Shown here piece after piece: positions 31,273-38,915 of a DNA stretch of 50,849 nt. Where the stretch lies: positions 1-50,849 of IMG/VR virus record IMGVR_UViG_3300033156_000246; one strand, written 5' to 3'. Position 1 is the first letter of the stretch. Each line of letters begins with the position of its first letter. The DNA comes from a virus. The notes below the pieces were generated by a model. The model was not told where the DNA came from. It searched no databases and saw only the letters and a program-made list of their open reading frames with translations. A program made the position numbers and the translations under genes.

Positions 31273-31547
31273 TGGGTTATACGGTTTTGAAGTTTACAGC
31301 TACGTGGTGTATGCCGTGCAGGTTGCTGGACAAAGAGATTGATGAGATAAAAGATGAGTATGATTTTGAGCTGGAGAGTATCGACATAGAGAGAAATCCA
31401 GATATGGCATTGAAGTACTCCGTGACAACTGTACCAACAGTGGTCATACTGAAAGACGGAATACCCATCGATAGAGTAAATGGCTACTCTAACCTGTCAG
31501 ACTTTAAACGGTGGTTAACAAGCCATGTCCCCAAGAAGTCTGAGTGA
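31272..31547 (+). CDS. Thioredoxin-like protein
   Basis: 91 residues from ATG 31272, overlapping the previous stop. Active site ATWCMPCRLLDKEI with CxxC, cis-Pro loop TTVPTVV, and GYSNLSDFKRWL end: a short thioredoxin/glutaredoxin fold. It may support a ribonucleotide reductase or redox control. It overlaps the zinc-finger gene by 23 bases. Confidence 0.88.
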   Translation: MGYTVLKFTATWCMPCRLLDKEIDEIKDEYDFELESIDIERNPDMALKYSVTTVPTVVILKDGIPIDRVNGYSNLSDFKRWLTSHVPKKSE

Positions 31548-31821
31548 TCCAGAGAGAACAATACAATGTCCAGTGTGCCAACGAAGATTTAAGAACATAT
31601 GGAGTCTACGAATACACTTTAAGAAGGCTCACCACAATCAAGGGCAGTGTCCTCGCTGTGGTAAAGTGTTCAAAGACCTGCCCAAGCACTACCGCAATGC
31701 TGCATTTAGAACAGGTGATATACTGTACAAAACACTCTACGTGCTGACAGTGAAGAAGACAAGAGGAATACCATCAGAATGGTTAGACCAAGTGGAAGAA
31801 TACCTTACTGTCAAGGAGTAG
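31525..31821 (+). CDS. C2H2 zinc-finger protein
   Basis: 98 residues. First finger CPVC-x12-H-x4-H, second CPRC-x9-H with an incomplete partner. C-terminal helix. Likely DNA-binding regulator. Last rightward gene; stop TAG. Confidence 0.75.
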   Translation: MSPRSLSDPERTIQCPVCQRRFKNIWSLRIHFKKAHHNQGQCPRCGKVFKDLPKHYRNAAFRTGDILYKTLYVLTVKKTRGIPSEWLDQVEEYLTVKE

Positions 31822-31822
31822 C

Positions 31823-31940
31823 ATACACATCTAATCTTAGCCGTTCTCATCAACTTTTTTGTTGCACACGTGTAAAACCATTAGGTCAAACCGCAGACGA
31901 GATGAGAGGTGGGTTATATTGCATCTGAGAGGCTTCTGGC
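31823..31940. repeat. Dispersed intergenic element, copy 6
   Basis: CATCTAATCTTAGCCGTTCTCATCAACTTTTTT (31828-31860, here cited by blocks CTAATCTTAG and TTCTCATCAACTTT), and TATTGCATCTGAGAGG (31917-31932). It closes the rightward half of the genome. The T-run inside could end transcription. Confidence 0.65.
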
Positions 31941-32127
31941 AGATGGTTGAAACCGCAGTTTGCAGCAGGTATACTGAGTTTAAAAAATACTATCTGGAAC
32001 AATGGCTATATGTGTTGCCAATACGCAAAGTCGTAGCAGAAGTTACATTCCATTTGGTTATGAGTCTTGCAGTTTGGAGCTGCATTGTTCACATCACTGT
32101 GGGGGTGATAAAGTGTATGCTGTGCAA
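31941..32127. other. Convergent intergenic region
   Basis: Lies between the last rightward and last leftward genes. Open frames cross it on the plus strand (for example from 32002), but they run into the minus-strand gene and lack a ribosome site. I assign no gene. Confidence 0.4.
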
Positions 32128-32397
32128 CTAACGAATATAGTTTGCTACTTTTTTATCATCTTCTTCTGCTTTGAACAGGTAATATCCACGTTGATACATG
32201 TGAAAAGACCATATCACGATAAGCTCTTCTATTGTGTTGCACGAATCGATTAGCTCTTCCATGTCAATCTCTTCTTTCTCTGTTATTTTGTCAAGCAACC
32301 ACTGGTTACCATTTTCGATAAACTCATCTGCGTAACGTGTACCTTTGCGTATGCACTTTTTCATTAAAGATTTAAGATAAGATAGGTCACAGGACAT
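32128..32397 (-). CDS. Unknown helical protein
   Basis: 89 residues from ATG 32397 (GAGGTCATCCAAA upstream), overlapping the phosphoesterase end. Helical, acidic C-terminus with two Cys in the first half. Last gene of the late unit; no family recognised. Confidence 0.65.
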   Translation of the reverse strand: MSCDLSYLKSLMKKCIRKGTRYADEFIENGNQWLLDKITEKEEIDMEELIDSCNTIEELIVIWSFHMYQRGYYLFKAEEDDKKVANYIR

Positions 32398-33175
32398 TTT
32401 GGATGACCTCCACACGACTTTGTTCGGGGTAGATTTGGACTAAAGGAGAGCCAATTATCAGAGGTTTAAGCAGTTTCCTCTCCACGTAGGATGAGTCTCC
32501 ATTTTCATACGCTCTCAGGTAGCCACCAGTTACCACAAATGTTTTTTCTTTGGTCACCAGTTTACCAGCTTTGTTGACGCCGAAGGTAACAGACTTGGTT
32601 GATATGAGGTCATGAAAGTGTGCTTGCAGGTATATGTCTGCATCAGCTATTTGGGCAAGCTCTTCCAGTTTGCGTACCCTTCCTTGTCTGGTCGATACGT
32701 TAGCTCCACCGTGGACAAGGAACATGGTGTATGATTCATAGTGTGTGCTGCGTTTAAAAGACAGATAAAGCAGTGCTGTCATTCCCATGTATGCTGCACC
32801 AAGCTGTTTGGCTATGTAGCGGGAGATGTCTATCTGGCACTTTTGACGCAGTTTGTCTTCGTGGTTGCCAGTCAGCACACCTATGCATGTGTCTTTGTAT
32901 GGGAGTAAACAATCCACGATTGTGTCCGCATGGTCAAGGATAATATCACCAAGAGAAGAGTTGCGGTAGTCAAATCTTGGGTCAGTTATTACAATGGAGT
33001 CAATCACGTCACCCATCAAGCACCAGTATGTGTTCTCGTTGTCAAGCACTTTTACTGCCCTTTTAAAGGCGTCAAAATCGCACAGGGTAGAACCGTAGTG
33101 CAAGTCACCTAATGGCAGAATAGAAATGTAATCACTTGGTGTGCTATATTCAAATGAAACTTTACCAGTGTACAT
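32387..33175 (-). CDS. Calcineurin-like metallophosphoesterase
   Basis: 262 residues from ATG 33175, which overlaps the previous stop (TAATG); TTG 33214 would add 13. Metal motifs in order: GDLHYG (GDxH), GDVID (GDxxD), TGNHED (GNHE), LVHGG and AHFHD (GHxH-like). It may act on cyclic nucleotides, nucleic acid ends or cell-surface phosphates. At the end of the tail/lysis side of the late unit, its role is open. Confidence 0.85.
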   Translation of the reverse strand: MYTGKVSFEYSTPSDYISILPLGDLHYGSTLCDFDAFKRAVKVLDNENTYWCLMGDVIDSIVITDPRFDYRNSSLGDIILDHADTIVDCLLPYKDTCIGVLTGNHEDKLRQKCQIDISRYIAKQLGAAYMGMTALLYLSFKRSTHYESYTMFLVHGGANVSTRQGRVRKLEELAQIADADIYLQAHFHDLISTKSVTFGVNKAGKLVTKEKTFVVTGGYLRAYENGDSSYVERKLLKPLIIGSPLVQIYPEQSRVEVIQNVL

Positions 33176-33465
33176 TATATCATCTGTGTTCTTGTTAGAT
33201 ATAAAATTATCCAATTGGCGATAATTTGTATTATCAATATGATCAAGCTTATCTTCAACCCTCTCAGGGAGTTATCCATCTCCTTGTGCCACTCCAGATG
33301 GTGCTGCAGTTTCTCAGATAACACGCCAACATTCACCTCCACTTTGGTCAGTCTATCATGGTCGTCGGAAACGTGTTTCTCAAGCTTGTCCACTCTTTTA
33401 CCCAACTCATTCTGCACTGCTGTCAACCTACCAATATCACCGTTATACGACTTGGTCTCACCCAT
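33175..33465 (-). CDS. Coiled-coil protein with C-terminal membrane helix (XhlA/holin-like)
   Basis: 96 residues from ATG 33465. Coiled coil (about 12-65), then a single hydrophobic helix LKISLIILIIQIIANWIILYL near the end. This is the layout of hemolysin XhlA-type phage proteins, which help holins. It is the best lysis-related candidate in the late unit. Confidence 0.7.
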   Translation of the reverse strand: MGETKSYNGDIGRLTAVQNELGKRVDKLEKHVSDDHDRLTKVEVNVGVLSEKLQHHLEWHKEMDNSLRGLKISLIILIIQIIANWIILYLTRTQMI

Positions 33466-33473
33466 AACCAACC

Positions 33474-33779
33474 CTACCAGAACATGATATACTCCAACCT
33501 GTCTGATGGGATTATCTGAGTCTCACCGTTGCTGTAAGTGAGCTCTATTTCTCTTTCATATATGCCATATAGATTCGATGTATCCGTCCAGTCGTGCATT
33601 ATTTTGCCATTGCTGGCATCCACTATTGTGCAAGACCCCGAATATGCTACTTCACCAGTAGATATATCTGTGAGCTTTATTGTTATGTCAGAGACGTCAG
33701 TTAAATCCAGAGGAGTGTTGTCATCCCATGTCAATTCTATGACCATTGGAACATTTGTGCCCCTTCTTATTTTAATCAT
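33474..33779 (-). CDS. Baseplate/tail fibre protein, BppU N-domain-like
   Basis: 101 residues. IRRGTNVPMVIELTWDDNTPLDLTDVSDI, quoted as RRGTNVPMVIEL and DNTPLDLTDVSDI, and GKIMHDWTDTSNLYGIYE match the N-terminal fold of baseplate upper proteins of Gram-positive phages. Stop TAG. Likely a tail-tip attachment module. Confidence 0.72.
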   Translation of the reverse strand: MIKIRRGTNVPMVIELTWDDNTPLDLTDVSDITIKLTDISTGEVAYSGSCTIVDASNGKIMHDWTDTSNLYGIYEREIELTYSNGETQIIPSDRLEYIMFW

Positions 33780-33793
33780 ATCCTAACATCACC

Positions 33794-34864
33794 TCACTTA
33801 GGTCTGGATTTTGTCTCCACACGACCAAACATAGACCTGACACCTCTACTAACGAGTGAGGATAAACTCCCCTTTCTGACAAACGACGATATTCCCCCTC
33901 GTATATAGTACAGTCCACGTCTCCAAGCACTGTCTATTATATTTATGACCTCACTGAGTGTCCTCTTGACACTTTTGGATGTGCTGTCAACGATGTATAT
34001 GGTTTCTGTTAGTAACAGTTTAAGTTCTAATCTTGAAACGAAGTTATCAATCAAGTTTACTATGTCGTCAAGGTATTTGATTGTACTCCTTTTGATGTTA
34101 TCTGCTAAACTTATACTTTCTACAATAAGCCTCTGCGATTGCTTGTAAATGCTATCAGACACGTTTATTACTTCATCAAATAGTCTCGATGTACCTTTCA
34201 CAACGCTATCGCTCAGAGCCAATGTATCTGCGAGATACTTAGTTATGTTCTTGCCAACGATGTTGTCTACCAAATTGATGCTCTCAGTAAGTTTCAGAAA
34301 TTGCTTAGTAAAGTTGAAGTCCAAAATGTTGACCACTTCCAGTAGATTCTTAGTGGCATTCTTGGCTACTGTGTCAATAAGTGTGAGTGTTTCTGTAACT
34401 AAATGTCCAATGTTTTTCACTGTAGTGTCTGAAAGAGTTATGGTTTCACGTATTAGTTTAGAGCCACTCTTTGTAGTCGTATCGATAATGCCTATTGACT
34501 CGGTTAAAGTGAGTATATAACCTCTGATGTAAGACAATGTATCAGATAGATTAATTGACTCAGCGATGAGTTTGTTGCAAGACTTAATCAGACCATCTGC
34601 TACACCAAATACTTCTGCAAGTAATTTACCTGGTGACCTGGTTAAAGCGTCAACAACACCAATATCTTCGGAGAAAAACCTGCTTGTGATTTTAGAAGTG
34701 CTATCTATGATGTTTATTGTCTCAGCAAGTATATGTTTGAATATTTGTGTACCTATGACTTTGAGACCAATTGATGTATAACCAATGTCTTTAAAGACAA
34801 AGTGCCCTCTACTGTTTACATCTACTGTTTCAAATATGTAATTGCCTTTGCTGTCAAACTTCAT
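33794..34864 (-). CDS. Tail fibre-like protein with tandem repeats
   Basis: 356 residues made of about 13 imperfect repeats of about 22-25 residues, each with hydrophobic-E-x-hydrophobic-x-hydrophobic-x-D (as ETINIID, ESINLSD, ETITLSD, EVINVSD, ESISLAD) and linked by xxxK-x-x-xK. The C-terminus is basic (RRGLYYIRGG, SRGVRS). Regular repeats point to an elongated fibre or stalk. ATGA overlap with the upstream gene. Confidence 0.72.
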   Translation of the reverse strand: MKFDSKGNYIFETVDVNSRGHFVFKDIGYTSIGLKVIGTQIFKHILAETINIIDSTSKITSRFFSEDIGVVDALTRSPGKLLAEVFGVADGLIKSCNKLIAESINLSDTLSYIRGYILTLTESIGIIDTTTKSGSKLIRETITLSDTTVKNIGHLVTETLTLIDTVAKNATKNLLEVVNILDFNFTKQFLKLTESINLVDNIVGKNITKYLADTLALSDSVVKGTSRLFDEVINVSDSIYKQSQRLIVESISLADNIKRSTIKYLDDIVNLIDNFVSRLELKLLLTETIYIVDSTSKSVKRTLSEVINIIDSAWRRGLYYIRGGISSFVRKGSLSSLVSRGVRSMFGRVETKSRPK

Positions 34865-34983
34865 ACTAGGTTATATAAGACCTTGACAAGCCAATATGGT
34901 GCTGGTGAACTGAGTTTTGAAACTATCTCGTCTACTGTGTTACCATCTGTCTTTAGAAATCTAATCTCCTCTAAAAGCGTCAT
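34861..34983 (-). CDS. 40-residue helical protein
   Basis: ATG 34983 overlaps the upstream stop (TAATG) and its own stop overlaps the repeat-protein start (ATGA), so it is embedded in the operon. MTLLEEIRFLKTDGNTVDEIV start. No ribosome site needed given coupling. Confidence 0.6.
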   Translation of the reverse strand: MTLLEEIRFLKTDGNTVDEIVSKLSSPAPYWLVKVLYNLV

Positions 34984-35315
34984 TAACCAACCACCTCTTC
35001 TATGTTCATACCAGTCAGCTCCTTAAATCTACCTGCTATGTCTACAAGCTGCTTCATCAACGTGGGCTGTGCTATGGGGTCTGTGAGCTGTGACTTGACT
35101 TCGGTATACTTTGCTATCAACTCCCTTGCCTGTTGCTCTTCATCGCTGTAATCTTTCCAGACTACGAACACTTGATTTGACTCTAAATTGACTCTTATCT
35201 CTGTCAAAGGATACTGAGCCTCAGATAGCTCTCTGAGCTGCTTCTCATATCCACAAGCCACATTCACTACTTCATTCACCACATCTCCAACAACTTCCTT
35301 ACTTTCCGTTCTCAT
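34983..35315 (-). CDS. Tail-region protein, unknown
   Basis: 110 residues; AAAGAGGTGATGAATA precedes ATG. Helical with a central strand NQVFVVWKDYSDEE. Probably a tail accessory or fibre chaperone by position. Confidence 0.65.
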   Translation of the reverse strand: MRTESKEVVGDVVNEVVNVACGYEKQLRELSEAQYPLTEIRVNLESNQVFVVWKDYSDEEQQARELIAKYTEVKSQLTDPIAQPTLMKQLVDIAGRFKELTGMNIEEVVG

Positions 35316-35335
35316 TATTCATCACCTCTTTACGA

Positions 35336-36439
35336 TTAGAAACTTAACACCTGAGGAGTCCCAAAGTTGGCAGGGTCGGTGAACTTTGCGACTGCTATAA
35401 AATCAAACTTCATGTGTCCGCTTTGATATGCTGTATTATAATCACCTACACCATACTGCAGTTGAATGCTTGTTAAACTTGTCGAGCCTTGTTCATCCCA
35501 TTCTGGGCGTTTCCATCTGAATAGCTGATTGGGAATGAAGATTTCCTCGCTAATCTGCCACACATCTGTATTTGCCGTTATACCAGTCCAATTGCTTTGC
35601 CAAACTAGTTGGATAGTAGGTTCAGTTGACTTATCAAAGACTCCACAATCAGAGCCAAATGGGTTCTGGTTAGCCTGTGAGCTGATATAACGGTTTCTCG
35701 TCTTGTTAGCTGAATCGAAAGTGCTTAAGTCCATCACCTTAGCTCTAACTATTATCGGATAATCAAAAGATTGAATGCTCTTTATCCACACTGCACCTCC
35801 GTTTCCGTATAGTTCCAAAATGCTATTGTCAACTTCTAACCGCCAATCTCCAGCCGTTCCACCATATTCCCATTTTGTTGTATCTAACTCGCTTCCTTCG
35901 AAATCATCAAAGAACTCGAAAACCTGCTCTACATTTTCATAACTACTCTTTGTCGCACTCGGATTCATATAAGCGATGTTCAGCTCTGTTGAGCCTGCTT
36001 CCACCTTTACCCATATTGTTGCTTGTTTGCTATCAAAGTCAAAGTTATCTATCCAAAAATACAGTTGAGACTTGGCTTCATCGAATGCTCTAATATCTGC
36101 TCCATCCGTTTTAACGTTAGCCCAAAAATCAGATGCCACGTCACCTTGTGCTTTCTGTGTACCATCCGCTGAATATACAGTAACATTAGTAGAGTCGATT
36201 TCGATTTTGTACTGTGCATACTCAGATGGTGAAGTCATAATTGGGATGTTGATGTATTTCGTCCATGCTCCACCACCATCGTTATCAAAACCTGTGTAAC
36301 CAAGCACACCAAGAGAAATCCACTGTGAACCATTGTAATATTTCAACTTCTTCTCTGACGAATCGTAGTACAATCTACCTTCCACAGCCGTTGGTTCATC
36401 AACTGGTGTCAGGTCTTCATAGCTTGTTTGTACTGGCAT
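35336..36439 (-). CDS. Tail fibre, DUF2341/lectin-like
   Basis: 367 residues. An attachment segment (SYEDLTPVDEP, VEGRLYYDSSEKKLKYYNGS) is followed by a DUF2341-type part, DGADIRAFDEAKSQLYFWID, IWVKVEAGSTELNIAYMNP and FEFFDDFEGSELDTTKWEYG. It ends in a beta-rich lectin-like domain. DUF2341 is often carbohydrate-linked, so it probably binds host surface glycans. Confidence 0.78.
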   Translation of the reverse strand: MPVQTSYEDLTPVDEPTAVEGRLYYDSSEKKLKYYNGSQWISLGVLGYTGFDNDGGGAWTKYINIPIMTSPSEYAQYKIEIDSTNVTVYSADGTQKAQGDVASDFWANVKTDGADIRAFDEAKSQLYFWIDNFDFDSKQATIWVKVEAGSTELNIAYMNPSATKSSYENVEQVFEFFDDFEGSELDTTKWEYGGTAGDWRLEVDNSILELYGNGGAVWIKSIQSFDYPIIVRAKVMDLSTFDSANKTRNRYISSQANQNPFGSDCGVFDKSTEPTIQLVWQSNWTGITANTDVWQISEEIFIPNQLFRWKRPEWDEQGSTSLTSIQLQYGVGDYNTAYQSGHMKFDFIAVAKFTDPANFGTPQVLSF

Positions 36440-36443
36440 ACTA

Positions 36444-36590
36444 TCACCCAGTATACTTTACTTCTTTCCACCCACTACCATCACAGTACTTTAACTTCTT
36501 TTCGGAGTTGTCATAGTAGACTCTACCTTCAACAGGTTCAGGTGAACTATCCAACGGAATAAAATCAATATATGACTTCTTAATTGGCAT
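36444..36590 (-). CDS. 48-residue paralogue of the fibre attachment segment
   Basis: MPIKKSYIDFIPLDSSPEP and VEGRVYYDNSEKKLKYCDGS are the same segment as the N-terminus of the next fibre, but the chain ends there. ATG 36590. Either a stand-alone adaptor or the leftover of a swapped fibre. Confidence 0.7.
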   Translation of the reverse strand: MPIKKSYIDFIPLDSSPEPVEGRVYYDNSEKKLKYCDGSGWKEVKYTG

Positions 36591-36591
36591 A

Positions 36592-37764
36592 TCATATCAC
36601 CTTCTGCCCTTTAAACCACAGCCCATTCTCAGTAATCTTGAAGATTTCCACACCTTTACTGTTGAGTATCCTCAAGCCATCATTCATCACATTACCATTT
36701 TCATCATACTCCGTAATTCTCCATTTGTTCTTGAATTCAATATCTCCAGAATACACAGTTCCTGCAAAGTAACCATCTTTAAGTTGATTCGAACTGCTTC
36801 CAAGATTATAACTGTTATCTGCAGTTGGAATAAAGTCCCCATCGAAGATGACATCTGATATTGAATGAGAATGTAACTCAGGTGGAAACTCATTTGGCTT
36901 GTCAGGTATGTTATCCCAAAATGGTGAGCTGAAGAAATCAGTTATCTTGCTTCTCGTTAAATCGGGAATTCTTGCAACATCCAAAGTTCCTGAAACTATC
37001 TGACTTGCATCGAGACTTACCTCATCAGCTCCACCAAGCTCGTGCTGAGCAGCATGAAGCTTAGCTGCATAAATTGTGTCGAGAATCTCTTTTGCTGTTG
37101 GAACTGATAACCTGCTACCAACATTACCCTGATAATAAACTCTCACAGTTGTTGACGAACCGCCTGATTCGTATCTTGCATAGAGTTTTAACACTAATCT
37201 GCTTCCACTTGCCATTACGTAATCACTTGGAAGAACGAGTGAAATTAAGAGGTCTTCTCTACCATTTATTACATCACTCAACGCAGATTCGTGGATAAGA
37301 GTTTCAGCACCACCATCCTGACGCTCATACAACCTGTAAAACAACCTAACAGATATGTTGCCTGTTGTTATCTCTGCTTGGCAGTGGAATACATAAACAC
37401 CTAACTTTAGCACAGCCCCATTAGTGGGAGCTATCCATGTAGCTATTTCGTAATCACCTGCCGTATTAGATGAGTATTCAACATATGCTTCAGGTAGTTC
37501 TGGCACAGTTAAGCTCATTGATTTGTACTCTGCAACTTCACTATCCGCAGCGTCTAATAAGAAGTAGTTTATCCCAAGACCGACAGTTGCTAAATCAACA
37601 TATAATTTTCTGGTTGCATCATATGAGTTCACTGGTTCTCCCAAATTGGTGATGAGTAATCCGTTGGCATCTAAGTCAGTTAACAACTGCAGACTGCCAA
37701 TACTTTTTATGTCACTTGACTTTAGCCATTCCTCAGTAAGTCTCAAAGAGGGGGTTCTAATCAT
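36592..37764 (-). CDS. Tail fibre / receptor-binding protein
   Basis: 390 residues. Contains phage fibre signatures HAAQHELGGADEVSLDASQI and TADNSYNLGSSSNQLKDGYF, beta-rich throughout, and an ending EIFKITENGLWFKGQKVI. Likely trimeric host-binding fibre. ATGA overlap with the upstream gene. Confidence 0.8.
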   Translation of the reverse strand: MIRTPSLRLTEEWLKSSDIKSIGSLQLLTDLDANGLLITNLGEPVNSYDATRKLYVDLATVGLGINYFLLDAADSEVAEYKSMSLTVPELPEAYVEYSSNTAGDYEIATWIAPTNGAVLKLGVYVFHCQAEITTGNISVRLFYRLYERQDGGAETLIHESALSDVINGREDLLISLVLPSDYVMASGSRLVLKLYARYESGGSSTTVRVYYQGNVGSRLSVPTAKEILDTIYAAKLHAAQHELGGADEVSLDASQIVSGTLDVARIPDLTRSKITDFFSSPFWDNIPDKPNEFPPELHSHSISDVIFDGDFIPTADNSYNLGSSSNQLKDGYFAGTVYSGDIEFKNKWRITEYDENGNVMNDGLRILNSKGVEIFKITENGLWFKGQKVI

Positions 37765-38060
37765 GCTTTTATCACCACCCCATCATATCCAGCAAGTATA
37801 TCTGAAGAACCATTGTTCACAATTTGCAGATACACATCATACGTAACATAGAAGTTGAAAGCAAGCATTGAACCACTTGAAGAATAGACAGATAGTGTGT
37901 TAGTTCCGTCTGTGACTACGATGCTAACATTGGAAACAGAATCAGGTAGAAATATGTTTGTGACAAGCCACGCTTCAGTAGCCGAAGATGGTCTGATGTC
38001 GAGAGTTCCACCGTTGCCTGTTACAGTTGTCAAAGTGGTTATTGGATCACCAACTGCCAT
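37761..38060 (-). CDS. Tail fibre-associated protein
   Basis: 99 residues of predicted all-beta structure rich in Thr/Ser/Val (TVTGNGGTLDIRPSSATEAW). GGTGATTTACA precedes ATG. Likely a small structural head of the fibre or adhesin. Confidence 0.68.
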   Translation of the reverse strand: MAVGDPITTLTTVTGNGGTLDIRPSSATEAWLVTNIFLPDSVSNVSIVVTDGTNTLSVYSSSGSMLAFNFYVTYDVYLQIVNNGSSDILAGYDGVVIKA

Positions 38061-38095
38061 TGTAAATCACCTTTTTTGTAAAAATTTAAAGGGCA

Positions 38096-38608
38096 TCACT
38101 GTACTGTAACTTCCCATGTGACTATCAATGAATCTCCATCCTGAACGTTGATAGCAGGGAATGTCTGTCTTGCAAGCATGTTTCCGTTTGTGTCTGCATC
38201 AAATATACCGCTTTCTTGTATAGTATACGAACCAGTGAAGTTGAACGTGGCTTCGAACTTGGCTGTATCGTCTGTGACGTTCTTCGTAATAACACTGTTT
38301 GTAGATGCCACTCTGTGTGATTCAGCACCGAGTGTCGTGTTTGTGCTGTCAAGAGCAAGCGTAGTTCCATCGTCAGTACCAATCGCAACGTATCCAAACG
38401 TCGTAGACAGATAGTTTGCAATCATTGCTTTGCCAGTATCAGTAACGAGGTCATCAGCAAACTTCTTGTAACCAAAGAACCTCAGCACTTTGACAAGCCA
38501 CTGCATCAATGGGTGCTTGCTGGCTGTAACTCTGTGTTCAACTATTCTCCCATCTCTTATCAGCTTTACATCTAACTTATCCACAACACCTATACTTTCT
38601 CCAAGCAT
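38096..38608 (-). CDS. Tail fibre-type protein
   Basis: 170 residues. VTDTGKAMIANYLST, GYVAIGTDDGTTLALDSTNT, FTGSYTIQESGIFDADTNGN and MLARQTFPAINVQDGDSLIV are hallmarks of a widespread phage tail protein family found near fibres. Function structural. Confidence 0.8.
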   Translation of the reverse strand: MLGESIGVVDKLDVKLIRDGRIVEHRVTASKHPLMQWLVKVLRFFGYKKFADDLVTDTGKAMIANYLSTTFGYVAIGTDDGTTLALDSTNTTLGAESHRVASTNSVITKNVTDDTAKFEATFNFTGSYTIQESGIFDADTNGNMLARQTFPAINVQDGDSLIVTWEVTVQ

Positions 38609-38610
38609 TT

Positions 38611-38904
38611 TTACATCACCTCTTTATTCTTAGTCTTAGCTCTCTTCTCCTTGAACTTATTAATAAAGCGATTAATTTTTTCGTCTAACACTTGATCTAC
38701 ACTGTTTTTTCGTTGATTATCTACAATCCTCTTCAGCTCCCACATTAGTTCTTCTTCACTCATCCTATCAACATGCTCTGCTCGGAATCCAACAACAAAT
38801 ATATCGTCTCCATCTTGTATCATAAAATTAACTGTGCCTCGCTCTACCTTTACTTTGATTATATCAAAGTCCACTTCAGGTGATTCTACTATATACGTAA
38901 CCAT
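38611..38904 (-). CDS. Unknown tail-module protein
   Basis: 97 residues from ATG 38904 (AGAGGTGATATG upstream; ATG 38907 also possible). Beta-rich half, then helical basic half ending FKEKRAKTKNKEVM. Could be an assembly factor. Confidence 0.64.
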   Translation of the reverse strand: MVTYIVESPEVDFDIIKVKVERGTVNFMIQDGDDIFVVGFRAEHVDRMSEEELMWELKRIVDNQRKNSVDQVLDEKINRFINKFKEKRAKTKNKEVM

Positions 38905-38915
38905 CATATCACCTC

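Noticed and set aside
32002-32253. Plus-strand open frame crossing the convergent region
   Set aside because: No ribosome site, and half of it lies opposite a well-supported minus-strand gene.
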